Part shown: piece by piece, positions 27,666 through 35,574 of the stretch
How the letters are laid out: each line of letters begins with the position of its first letter
How positions within the stretch are numbered: the stretch's first letter is position 1
NCBI RefSeq assembly: GCF_044891285.1
Contig: NZ_JAUIYO010000005.1
Location: 1-64,000, forward strand
Direction of reading: 5' to 3'
Length of the DNA: 64,000 nt
DNA from: Pseudobacillus lumedeiriae
GTDB taxonomy: Bacteria > Bacillota > Bacilli > Bacillales > Domibacillaceae
Translations under genes and position numbers: made by a program
The notes under the pieces: model-generated
Told to the model about the DNA's origin: nothing
Databases searched by the model: none
What the model saw: the letters and a program-made list of their open reading frames with translations, nothing else

Positions 27666-28958
27666 CTACACTCCCGTGTTATAAAGTTCATGATTCTTGT
27701 CGCGAGTCAATTGATTTTTAGTAACCTTTCCATTTTTAATAATTGTGGAAATCGGGTTCTCACCTATACGATAAGGCATCATCTCATACCATTGATCTTG
27801 CAAAATCAATATATCAGCAGCCTTTCCAACTTCAATAGACCCCCGTTCCGTGCCAATTCCCAACGAAACAGCAGCATTCATAGTGGCTGCGGCAATCGCT
27901 TCTTTCGGTGTCCAGTCATAAAGCGCGCAGGCAAGTCCGATAATAACCGGCATAGCCCCTATAGGAGATGTTCCAGGATTGTAATTACTTGACACCACAA
28001 CCAAAGCACCCAAATCAATCAATTTTCTTGCAGGGGGGAGAAGTTTTTCTCTCATGGTAAAGTCTGCCCCAGGAAGCATCACTGCAGCCGTATTTGACTT
28101 TACCAGCATCTCGAGCTCTTCCTCACTAATTTGATTGAGGTGATCTACACTCGAGAATCCTAGCTTAACCGCTTCTTTGCAACCTCCAATAGCGTTCACT
28201 TGATCTGTATGGGCTCTGGGTATTAGACCGAAAGCACGGGAAGCTTCCGCTAAACGCCGGGCATCTGATACATCAAAAGTAAATGGTTCAATGTAAATAT
28301 CCACCATGCTCGCGAGATTTTTCTGCGCTACTTCCGGCAAAAGATCATGAATAATCTCCTCAACCCATTCACGGCTCGTATATCCTTCTGGTACATAATG
28401 AGCAGCTAAGCAGGTGGAAACAATGTCCACAGGGCATGATCTGCTTAGCTCTTGAATAAGGCGGAGTTCTCGCAATTCACCAGGAACATTAAGTGAATAG
28501 CCAGACTTCATCTCTACCGTAGTCGTTCCCCAGTTATGCACATGATTCAGTAAACCGCTTACAAAATGAAGCACTTCATCATCAGAAGCATTTTCCATTT
28601 CCTTTACCGATAGCTTAATCCCGCCTCCGCCTTCAATGACATCGCCGTAAGAAGCCCCCCGTCCTCGTGCAACTTCCCCGTCTCTCCATCCGTAAAAAGG
28701 GAGATGTGTATGCGCATCAATAAATCCAGGAATTACACTTTTGCCCCTGGCGTTAATTGTCTGTTCTATCTCTACATTTTCAAGTTGAAGAAACGCTTCC
28801 GTTTGACCAACGAAAGAAACTTTTCCATCTTTTATAGCGATAGCGCCGTCCTTAATTTCGGGAGAAAGATCCATCTCTTTCCCGCGCAGCCCCCTATGTG
28901 GGTCACCTGCAAACGGCAGCAGCCGATCAATATGAATAATTGCTAAGTCATACTTCAT
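27666..28958 (-). CDS. HutI-like imidazolonepropionase-family amidohydrolase
   Basis: A 430-residue amidohydrolase-superfamily enzyme close to imidazolonepropionase, which hydrolyses a five-membered lactam ring (4-imidazolone-5-propionate to N-formimino-glutamate). Conserved elements are PGFIDAHTHLPFYGWRDGE (HxH ligands), GGGIKLSV, VEMKSGYSLN, AAHYVPEGY, AHTDQVNA and SSNYNPGTSP. In HutI I recall the last metal ligand as an Asp in the position of that Asn, so the site may be altered. No hutH, hutU or hutG is near, so it probably serves another lactam such as an imidazolone or pyrrolinone made by the HpaBC oxygenase. Encoded between the ferredoxin and the MFS gene. Confidence 0.8.
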   Translation of the reverse strand: MKYDLAIIHIDRLLPFAGDPHRGLRGKEMDLSPEIKDGAIAIKDGKVSFVGQTEAFLQLENVEIEQTINARGKSVIPGFIDAHTHLPFYGWRDGEVARGRGASYGDVIEGGGGIKLSVKEMENASDDEVLHFVSGLLNHVHNWGTTTVEMKSGYSLNVPGELRELRLIQELSRSCPVDIVSTCLAAHYVPEGYTSREWVEEIIHDLLPEVAQKNLASMVDIYIEPFTFDVSDARRLAEASRAFGLIPRAHTDQVNAIGGCKEAVKLGFSSVDHLNQISEEELEMLVKSNTAAVMLPGADFTMREKLLPPARKLIDLGALVVVSSNYNPGTSPIGAMPVIIGLACALYDWTPKEAIAAATMNAAVSLGIGTERGSIEVGKAADILILQDQWYEMMPYRIGENPISTIIKNGKVTKNQLTRDKNHELYNTGV

Positions 28959-29006
28959 TTCTTACACAGACACCTCCCTAAATGAAATGACAGAAAACCC
29001 CTTTCA

Positions 29007-29267
29007 TTATCTAGCCGCTGTCTGTGCCCGATAAGGATCACCGTGAAAAGGCTGCTCGCCTATTTTAATAGATTCTGTCGGACAGCCTAAGCAGGCATCT
29101 TCCACATCATAAAAGAGGTCTTCTGGTATTTGAGCAGTTCCCTGATTATCGTCAAGCATTACAAAAGAAAGGCCGCTTTCATCATAATCAAAAACGTCTG
29201 GAGCCGTAATGCCGCACGCTCCACAAGCAATGCATGTTTCTTTATCTACAATTGTATATTTCGTCAT
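29007..29267 (-). CDS. Bacillus-type 4Fe-4S ferredoxin
   Basis: An 86-residue ferredoxin resembling B. subtilis Fer. Cysteines in CIACGACG and a later CLGCPT bind a single [4Fe-4S] cluster; the N-terminus MTKYTIVDKETC and the C-terminal FHGDP are typical. It carries electrons from the YumC-like reductase to an oxidase. The neighbouring diiron-type protein upstream is the obvious partner. Start ATG follows AGGAG. Confidence 0.92.
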   Translation of the reverse strand: MTKYTIVDKETCIACGACGITAPDVFDYDESGLSFVMLDDNQGTAQIPEDLFYDVEDACLGCPTESIKIGEQPFHGDPYRAQTAAR

Positions 29268-29411
29268 TTGTCACACTCCTAAAAACTAGGATTGTCTTCA
29301 TCCATAGAAAACTGAAACTAAAAATAGATTGTCATTTTTCAACTTAAAATTTGAAATTCCTTCTATTGTTTGGTAAAATTCTACCCTATACACCTAAGAA
29401 TTTATCAGCAG

Positions 29412-29465
29412 TCTGAGCAAATAAGGCGGTTACATTGCTGGTTACTCGTTTCTTATTTGCTCAGA
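29412..29465. other. Hairpin after the diiron gene
   Basis: TCTGAGCAAATAAG pairs perfectly with CTTATTTGCTCAGA around a 26-base loop. Neither side has a strong T tract, so it may be a read-through structure linking the diiron and ferredoxin genes. Confidence 0.55.
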
Positions 29466-29537
29466 TTCGGGGTAAATCGCTTTCCCTGATATTCTTTTTA
29501 TACCGCTGTCCCTATTGAAAACATTACTCCTAGTACA

Positions 29538-30191
29538 TTACTGTGACTGCGGTACCGCATAAATAGAATCGTAAAATTTAAACATTTGCTCTTTCAGTTT
29601 TCTTGCTCCCCATATCGCATTTTTACGTTGTTCTTCTGTAGTCATGTGGCGCTCTAAGATGCTGACTCCAAGCTTACAATGGAAATCTTCATCCTTTTTA
29701 ATTTTTTCATAAACTCGTGCTAGTTCTTCTAATCCGATTCTGCGGCAGTTATTAATAACGACGTCCATCGTAGGAGTAGTGGATGTTTCTGATACATTCC
29801 ATACAGCAATTGCACATGTGCTATCCTTTTTCAGCGCCTCTAAGTGCAGCTCTTCCCATTCCCGCGAAACTTCTGGAGTCGTAGTCGGAACTTCATATCC
29901 ATGCTTTTCAAGGACCCTGCTAATAATTTCATAGTGATTCGCTTCATCCCACATATGCTTACATAAAGCGGTTACAAATGGTCTATCAAACTCTTTCCAG
30001 TAGCTGCTTATTTGTTCACTAAGGAAAGATACGTAAGCAATTTCAAACCAGTCCCTCGGAGCAATGGCTTTAAATACATCTTCCTGTGTAAGGTTTTCAT
30101 TGTTCCAAAATCTTTCAGCATTTTCGCGTGCGCGATCCATCAAATCCTGCTTAATTTGATTAAACTCAGTCCAAAATTGTTCTTCTGTCAT
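29538..30191 (-). CDS. Diiron (ferritin-like/HDO-type) oxidase candidate
   Basis: A 217-residue all-helical protein. Two metal-binding motifs are visible: HMWDEANHYE (about residues 81-90) and KKDEDFHCKL (about 164-173), with Glu residues in the first helices. This pattern fits ferritin-like or TenA/PqqC-related haem-oxygenase-like diiron oxidases, which use O2 and ferredoxin electrons. It is the first gene of the leftward cluster and faces the regulator gene. Its promoter TTGACA-16-TATATC is followed by a perfect 23-bp palindrome. Substrate unknown; an oxidation of the heterocycle or side chain is plausible. Confidence 0.65.
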   Translation of the reverse strand: MTEEQFWTEFNQIKQDLMDRARENAERFWNNENLTQEDVFKAIAPRDWFEIAYVSFLSEQISSYWKEFDRPFVTALCKHMWDEANHYEIISRVLEKHGYEVPTTTPEVSREWEELHLEALKKDSTCAIAVWNVSETSTTPTMDVVINNCRRIGLEELARVYEKIKKDEDFHCKLGVSILERHMTTEEQRKNAIWGARKLKEQMFKFYDSIYAVPQSQ

Positions 30192-30247
30192 GATTATCCC
30201 TCCATCACTTTATCTTTTCTAATTTGAATAATTCTCTTTTAAGGAAT

Positions 30248-30270
30248 CATTAAGGAATTATTCCTTAATG
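30248..30270. promoter_or_regulatory. Perfect 23-bp palindromic operator at the diiron-gene promoter
   Basis: CATTAAGGAAT, a central T, and its exact reverse complement. It lies just downstream of the promoter TTGACA (30297-30302) and TATATC (30275-30280), where a bound protein would block transcription. An additional half-site TTAAGGAAT follows at once, and a related one occurs at the hpaC promoter. Confidence 0.75.
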
Positions 30271-30536
30271 AGATGATATAGCAAAAAGCGATGTCTTGTC
30301 AACGGAATTTTTTAAATAGTTTAAATTAACAGAAAAATTATAACATTAAAAGTCGACATGCTTTTGAATAAACTCACACTTTTTTTCTATCCTTATGTAA
30401 TATCTCACGATAAACAGATGAAGATAGAGTAAACGCTTGTACGAATACTTCCTCTCGTGGTTATAATAAGACAACGAATATCCATTCATTTATTCATCGA
30501 TATATGTACTTAACTATTAATCAGGTGGTGGCACTA
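30271..30536. other. Divergent promoter region between diiron and regulator genes
   Basis: Besides the leftward promoter this holds the leader of the regulator, with AGGTGG at 30522-30527 ahead of its ATG. No further gene seen. Confidence 0.6.
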
Positions 30537-31838
30537 ATGAAACCAAGAGCTGGAATCGTCGGACCAAGTGATTCTGTTCATCTTATATCCGATATTGCGA
30601 AAGAATATAATGACAGGCTGCTTCCTGTTCCATTTATCTATCAAAATACGGAAGAAGCGACAGAGATTTTGAAGCAAAATCAAAATCAAGCAGATTTGTG
30701 GGTGTTTGCAGGACCCGCTCTTTATAGTCCTTCTCAAAAAAGCGGAGCGAAACAGCCTTTTTTCTATCTTCACTTAGATGGAGCAAGTTTAACGAAGACA
30801 CTTGTAGAAATTGGATATAAAGACAAAAAAAAACTGGATCGCGTAAGTATTGATATGCTGACAGAACGGGATGTGTACGAAACGTATCGCGATCTTGGGA
30901 TCCCTAGTGAGGAAGTATACGTTCATGAATATTCACATGACACACCGATCACAGACCTGTTAACTTTTCATCAGAAGTTATTTCATGAAGGGAAAGTTGA
31001 TATTTGCATTACTTGTTTGTATTCCATCTACGAACACTTACGTTCAGAAGGGATTCCTGCCTATTGGGTAACTCCTACTCGCAGCAACATTCGGGAAACA
31101 TTAACGACAGCAGCCCAACAATGGGAAACGATGCATTTTAAACAATCGCAAATTACTGCCCTGCTCATAAAAGTAGAAATTATGGAGAAAAAAGCGGATT
31201 ATCAAATGGTGTCGTACGATCAACATCGCTTAAATTTAGAGATGCAATCAGCTGTCTTAAGCTTTTCAGAATCTATTTCTGGTTCATTTATGCCTCTTGG
31301 AATTGGCACTTTTATCATTTTTTCAACAAGAGGCTCTTTACAAGATTCCCGCCAGCAAATCGGAGCTCTTTTGGAAAAAATGGCATTAATTACAGAATTG
31401 CCTTCTAATATTGGCATCGGGTACGGAGATACGGCACTCGTAGCGGAAGAAAATGCCCGGCTTGCTTTAAATCACGCACAAAATTATGACGCCTTTTGTG
31501 CCTTCCTCGTCGACAATAATGGAACGATAGAAGGACCGCTGAAAGAACAAGAGAGCATTTCCTTTGGCTATCGGACCGAGAATAAGGAAATCAGCGAAAA
31601 ACTGACAAAATGCGGCGTGACGATTACGACATTTAACAAGATTCTTTCCGTACAAAAAAGAACAGGAAATCACTCTATTACTGCTGCCAATATCGCAGAA
31701 TGGCTAAAAATGACACCTAGAAATGCCCGCCGAATTCTTAACAGCTTAGTCGAACACGGGATCGCCGAAATTATCGGTGAAGAAGCCCCTACATCAAAAG
31801 GGAGACCGAGAAAAATATATAGAGTGAGCATGGATTAA
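30537..31838 (+). CDS. Transcriptional regulator with C-terminal winged helix
   Basis: A 433-residue regulator that I can describe only in outline. The N-terminal part (about 1-190) resembles a two-lobed small-molecule sensor (starting MKPRAGIVGPSDSVHLISD). The middle (about 220-330) looks like a degenerate GGDEF-type domain. The C-terminal 70 residues form a winged helix (SITAANIAEWLKMTPRNARRI, then a wing ending KGRPRKIYRVSMD). The ATG at 30537 with AGGTGG 8 bases upstream is preferred to the ATG at 30504. It is divergent from the leftward cluster and is the prime candidate to bind the palindrome at 30248. Confidence 0.75.
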   Translation: MKPRAGIVGPSDSVHLISDIAKEYNDRLLPVPFIYQNTEEATEILKQNQNQADLWVFAGPALYSPSQKSGAKQPFFYLHLDGASLTKTLVEIGYKDKKKLDRVSIDMLTERDVYETYRDLGIPSEEVYVHEYSHDTPITDLLTFHQKLFHEGKVDICITCLYSIYEHLRSEGIPAYWVTPTRSNIRETLTTAAQQWETMHFKQSQITALLIKVEIMEKKADYQMVSYDQHRLNLEMQSAVLSFSESISGSFMPLGIGTFIIFSTRGSLQDSRQQIGALLEKMALITELPSNIGIGYGDTALVAEENARLALNHAQNYDAFCAFLVDNNGTIEGPLKEQESISFGYRTENKEISEKLTKCGVTITTFNKILSVQKRTGNHSITAANIAEWLKMTPRNARRILNSLVEHGIAEIIGEEAPTSKGRPRKIYRVSMD

Positions 31839-31875
31839 AAAAACTCCCAACAAAGAGAACAGCTTTCTCATAAAA

Positions 31876-31928
31876 AGTCAGATCCCTCCAGCCATACCTA
31901 TCCGGCCGGAGGAATCTGACTCTTTCCT
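31876..31928 (+). terminator. Terminator of the regulator gene
   Basis: AGTCAGATCCCTCC pairs with GGAGGAATCTGACT around an 18-base loop, followed by CTTTCCTTT. Confidence 0.8.
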
Positions 31929-31980
31929 TTGAGACAGCCGCGTAAATATTCCGTTTCTTCTCGATAAAAAGCAGAATATC

Positions 31981-33651
31981 CTACGGTTTAATGATTGTAT
32001 CCGCTGTATTGACTTGTCCAGTTATCCATCGTTGATGATTGACTTTTTCCCGATCAGCTTCTATTTGCCATTTGATGTCATGATAAATATCTTCAAGTGA
32101 AGTGACGATTCCTTTGTCGTCTTTATACATAATATGTTTCGGCTTAAAGTGAACAGGTGAATCTAAACCAGCGGCCGCTGCAAGACGAAACAGCCCTTTC
32201 CGAAGAGTAATGAGGTAATTGGCCGTCCGATATTTCTTCTCATCAATGACCAAGGCTTTTTGTAGTCCCGGATCTGTTGTCGCAACCCCGACAGGGCAGG
32301 CGTTTGATTGACATTTTAATGTCTGAATGCACCCTACTGTAATCATAAATCCTCGGGCAATATTGACTAAATCCGCCCCCATCGCTAGTGCAATCGCAAT
32401 CCGATCCGGGGTAAACAGCTTGCCGGAAGCGATAATTTTCACCCGATCGCGTACACCATATTTTTGAAGCGTCGAAACCAAAATCGGCAAAGCTGATTTT
32501 ATCGGTAATCCAACACTATCGATCAACTCCTGATAGGATGCCCCCGTTCCTCCCTCTCCCCCATCGACTGTAATAAAGTCAGGGCCTATTCCTGTTTCTT
32601 TCATATATTTTGCTAGTTCTTCCACACTGTCATTGCCGCCGACTACGATCTTCAATCCAACCGGTTTTCCGGTGTGGATACGAATTTTATCGATAAACTC
32701 GCACATAGATGGTACATCGCTGAACTGATGAAAGCGGTTTGGACTATCTATAGATTTGTAAGGTTCGACTTTACGGATCTCGGCAATTTCCGGAGTTACC
32801 TTTTCCGCATCAATATGACCTCCGCGTGTTTTTGCCCCTTGAGCAAGCTTAAGTTCAAATGCTTTTATTTGTGGAATTTCACTCTTTCTCTTCAGCTCAT
32901 CCCAATCAACTCCCCCATCTTTATCCCTAATACCGAATAAGCCAGGGCCTATTTGCATAATAATATCAGTCCCACCCTCCAAATGGTACGGTGAAATCCC
33001 TCCTTCACCAGTATTCATCCACGTTCCTTGGGCAATTCCCAGTCCCTTTGAAAGTGCCGTAATCGCATTTTTTCCTAATGATCCATAACTCATAGCTGAC
33101 ATCCCGATCAAACCTTTTAGAACGAAAGGGTGTTTTGTATTCGGACCAATCACCACTGCATCATCATCATGCAGCAAATAAGCCAGCGAATCTTCATTCT
33201 CCCATTTTTCTTCTCTTTGTGAAAACAGCGGATCCTTCAATAAAATATATCTTTTAGTTGAAACCCTCGCTTCCTTGTCCATCTTCAGCTCCTCTGTTAA
33301 TTTAGGAAACATATCATTTCGGACATAAAATCCTTCTTCCTCAAAATCACGTTTTGAACCAAATCCAACAACGTCACGATTATATTTAGCTCCTTTAACA
33401 ATATGTTCATAATCATCTCGTGAAAAAGGTCTGCCTTCTGTATCGCTGTTGAACCAGTATTGCCGCATTTCTGGACCTATCTTTTCTAGAAAGTAACGAA
33501 CTCGGCCAAGCAGCGGATAATTTCTTAAAATGGCATGATGCTTCTGATTCCTATCAAACAAAAGCATATATACGACCAAAATAATTAATGCTATAAGAAC
33601 AATTACGATCAAAATGAAGCCCATAACAATTAAAGAATCTGCAATATTCAC
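31981..33651 (-). CDS. FMN-binding glutamate synthase-like protein (YerD-like)
   Basis: A 556-residue protein with one N-terminal membrane helix (ADSLIVMGFILIVIVLIA) and the FMN-binding central domain of glutamate synthase large subunits (about 150-480). GMSAMSYGSLGKNAITALS and TVDGGEGGTGASYQELID are typical, and Cys residues in CQSNACPVG would hold the 3Fe-4S cluster. There is no glutamine amidotransferase domain, so it cannot be an ordinary GOGAT; archaeal-type and YerD-type proteins have this shape, with unknown role. The start GTG at 33649-33651 follows GGAGGG; the longer frame includes a poorly conserved upstream region. Confidence 0.85.
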   Translation of the reverse strand: MNIADSLIVMGFILIVIVLIALIILVVYMLLFDRNQKHHAILRNYPLLGRVRYFLEKIGPEMRQYWFNSDTEGRPFSRDDYEHIVKGAKYNRDVVGFGSKRDFEEEGFYVRNDMFPKLTEELKMDKEARVSTKRYILLKDPLFSQREEKWENEDSLAYLLHDDDAVVIGPNTKHPFVLKGLIGMSAMSYGSLGKNAITALSKGLGIAQGTWMNTGEGGISPYHLEGGTDIIMQIGPGLFGIRDKDGGVDWDELKRKSEIPQIKAFELKLAQGAKTRGGHIDAEKVTPEIAEIRKVEPYKSIDSPNRFHQFSDVPSMCEFIDKIRIHTGKPVGLKIVVGGNDSVEELAKYMKETGIGPDFITVDGGEGGTGASYQELIDSVGLPIKSALPILVSTLQKYGVRDRVKIIASGKLFTPDRIAIALAMGADLVNIARGFMITVGCIQTLKCQSNACPVGVATTDPGLQKALVIDEKKYRTANYLITLRKGLFRLAAAAGLDSPVHFKPKHIMYKDDKGIVTSLEDIYHDIKWQIEADREKVNHQRWITGQVNTADTIIKP

Positions 33652-33974
33652 TTTATCCCTCCAAATAAATGAGATTTCACAGACTTCGGCCTGTGATTCT
33701 AATTTGTGCGTATTGAAAGGATTGTATACAACGAGACATCCCAATAAAACAAGAAATATGACCCGTAGGTTTTCTCGTAGAAAAACGATACTGCATGACG
33801 GCACTATAAGTTGATGAAGCCGTCTCCAAACCAAAGTGTCAGATCTTGATAATATTGCCCTATAATAAAGCCATAAAAAAAGAGCTTCCCGAAAGTCATT
33901 TACTCACTTTCTAGAAAACCCTTCCATTGCTGTACACCTTTTTATTCACTAGTTAACTTTTCCCCCTCAATCTC

Positions 33975-34820
33975 TTAAGGCAGATCACTCTCTTGCCTGT
34001 CACCTGCCGCATGCACAGTATCCATACGGATCCGTTCCGGATGTGTATACACATTCAATGATTGACCGCGGATAAACCCGACGGTGGTAATTCCTAATTC
34101 TTCTGCCAACTGTAAAGCAAGTTCCGTTGGGGCAGACTTTGTCAAGACAATCTCACAGCCGATTTTAGCCACTTTTGATAAAATCTCTGAAGATAAACGG
34201 CCGCTGAACACAAGAACTTTGTCACGCAGGGAAATATGATTTTTGATACAATGTCCATAAATTTTATCAAGAGCATTATGACGGCCGATGTCCATTCTGC
34301 TCATGACAATTCCATTTATATCGCATAAAGCTGCATTGTGAACGCCGCCCGTTCCATGAAAGAGAGCAGCCGACTTCTGCATCTCGTCCATGAGCCGAAA
34401 ACAATCTTCCGGGGAGAGAACAACGTGGATATCCTTCATTTTTTTAGCTGTCAGTGCATCGTTAACAAAAACAAACCCTTGTCTGCTCATACCACAGCAC
34501 GATGTGATATACCGTTTACTTTGAAAGCTCTGCGAGTAAGGATTCATTTTATCTACGGTAACATGAATATATCCTTCCTTTTCCTGAAGCCACATATCTT
34601 TAATATCCTCGTAGCGGCGAACTATTCCCTCGGAAGCTAAGTAGCCGATCACCATCTCTTCGATATACTCTGGAGTACAAACCATCGTTACAAATTCTGC
34701 ACCGTTGACTTTGATCGTTAAAGGATATTCTGTCACAACACGATCTTCCACATGTTCAAACCAGCCATTCGTAAAGCGAAGAACCTCTCTCTTCACCTCT
34801 ATCTCTTTCACTTTGGTCAC
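33975..34820 (-). CDS. fdhD: FdhD, formate dehydrogenase sulfurtransferase
   Basis: A 281-residue protein required for sulfuration of the molybdenum cofactor of formate dehydrogenases. The catalytic pair is in ITSCCGMSRQG, and the Moco-binding region contains GRHNALDKIYG and FSGRLSSEIL. A GTG start is used; a second GTG three codons on has better spacing to AGGGG. It is next to the fdhA-like gene at 35575, its client. The upstream DUF2294 gene ends two bases before. Confidence 0.93.
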   Translation of the reverse strand: MTKVKEIEVKREVLRFTNGWFEHVEDRVVTEYPLTIKVNGAEFVTMVCTPEYIEEMVIGYLASEGIVRRYEDIKDMWLQEKEGYIHVTVDKMNPYSQSFQSKRYITSCCGMSRQGFVFVNDALTAKKMKDIHVVLSPEDCFRLMDEMQKSAALFHGTGGVHNAALCDINGIVMSRMDIGRHNALDKIYGHCIKNHISLRDKVLVFSGRLSSEILSKVAKIGCEIVLTKSAPTELALQLAEELGITTVGFIRGQSLNVYTHPERIRMDTVHAAGDRQESDLP

Positions 34821-34822
34821 CC

Positions 34823-35167
34823 CTAAATAATGTTCTTATCAAAGATAAATACCGAAACCGCAATATCTTCTTCTACTTTGATGTCTGAAAATAAATGAAC
34901 CAGCTTCGCTCCAATTAGCTCTTCCAGCCCCTCGGGAGGATGGTCGGCATACACGTCCTGAATTAACTTCGTTCTGGCCGCATGCACCATCTCCTTCCCC
35001 TCGGGCGTTTTGGCAATAAACTTTTCCGTTGGAGTTAAATTCCCATACAAGGTGGAAATAGCCATATTATCAACGAACACGCTATGAATACGCTCTGGGC
35101 CTTTGCCAAATAGATCTTTACGCAGCTTACGGATAATATCATTAAATTCATGAATTTTTTTGGACAT
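34823..35167 (-). CDS. DUF2294 domain-containing protein
   Basis: A 114-residue protein of the DUF2294 type (FVDNMAISTLYGNLTPTEKF). The function is unknown; such proteins are common beside formate dehydrogenase genes in Bacillaceae. Divergent from the formate dehydrogenase gene and co-transcribed with fdhD. Confidence 0.85.
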   Translation of the reverse strand: MSKKIHEFNDIIRKLRKDLFGKGPERIHSVFVDNMAISTLYGNLTPTEKFIAKTPEGKEMVHAARTKLIQDVYADHPPEGLEELIGAKLVHLFSDIKVEEDIAVSVFIFDKNII

Positions 35168-35361
35168 ACTAGCAGTCTCCTAATTGTATTTAGTATTATT
35201 ACTAGTCCTAAGTCAGTATATCTTGTTTATTTTTAACATAAATAATATAATAATAATAATAATAACAAAGATGGAATCAGAATAGTGGAGATTGTTTTGG
35301 TTCTTTCAAATTTTAACATTTTACTGGATTGGCTATTTAGTATGAACTGCTAAAGAACTAT

Positions 35362-35420
35362 TCCACCATGAGCACATTGTGTCTATTACCTAGGCATAGT
35401 TTCATGGTGGATTTTTTTAT
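35362..35420 (+). terminator. Orphan intrinsic terminator upstream of fdhA
   Basis: TCCACCATGA pairs with TCATGGTGGA and is followed by TTTTTTTATTTT. No coding gene lies between the divergent start at 35167 and this site, so it would end a short leader RNA on the plus strand. Confidence 0.7.
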
Positions 35421-35425
35421 TTTAA

Positions 35426-35550
35426 GGCTTTGTTAAACGCCCCTGTTGATCTCCGCTGAGGGCGTTCCCGGAACCTCCTCGTCTCTCTATCGCACGGGAG
35501 TTTCTAGCCTTCCGCTCCAATCAACAAAGGGACAAATCATTAACATCACC
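35426..35550. repeat. MITE-like repeat, family 1 copy c
   Basis: Starts GGCTTTGTTAAACGCCCCTGTTGATC and ends CCTTCCGCTCCAATCAAC, then ..ATTAACATCACC. Confidence 0.7.
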
Positions 35551-35574
35551 TATTTTTAAAAAGGAGGCATACAT

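Larger units (their letters stand above)
35168..35574. other. Divergent region upstream of formate dehydrogenase
   Basis: It holds an A/T-rich stretch, an intrinsic terminator with no gene in front of it (35362-35420) and a MITE-like repeat (35426-35550). The fdhA ribosome binding site is AAAGGAGG at 35561. Confidence 0.7.

Noticed and set aside
27666..28958. Histidine utilisation (hut) operon
   Set aside because: Only a HutI-like gene is present; hutH, hutU, hutG and hutP are missing.
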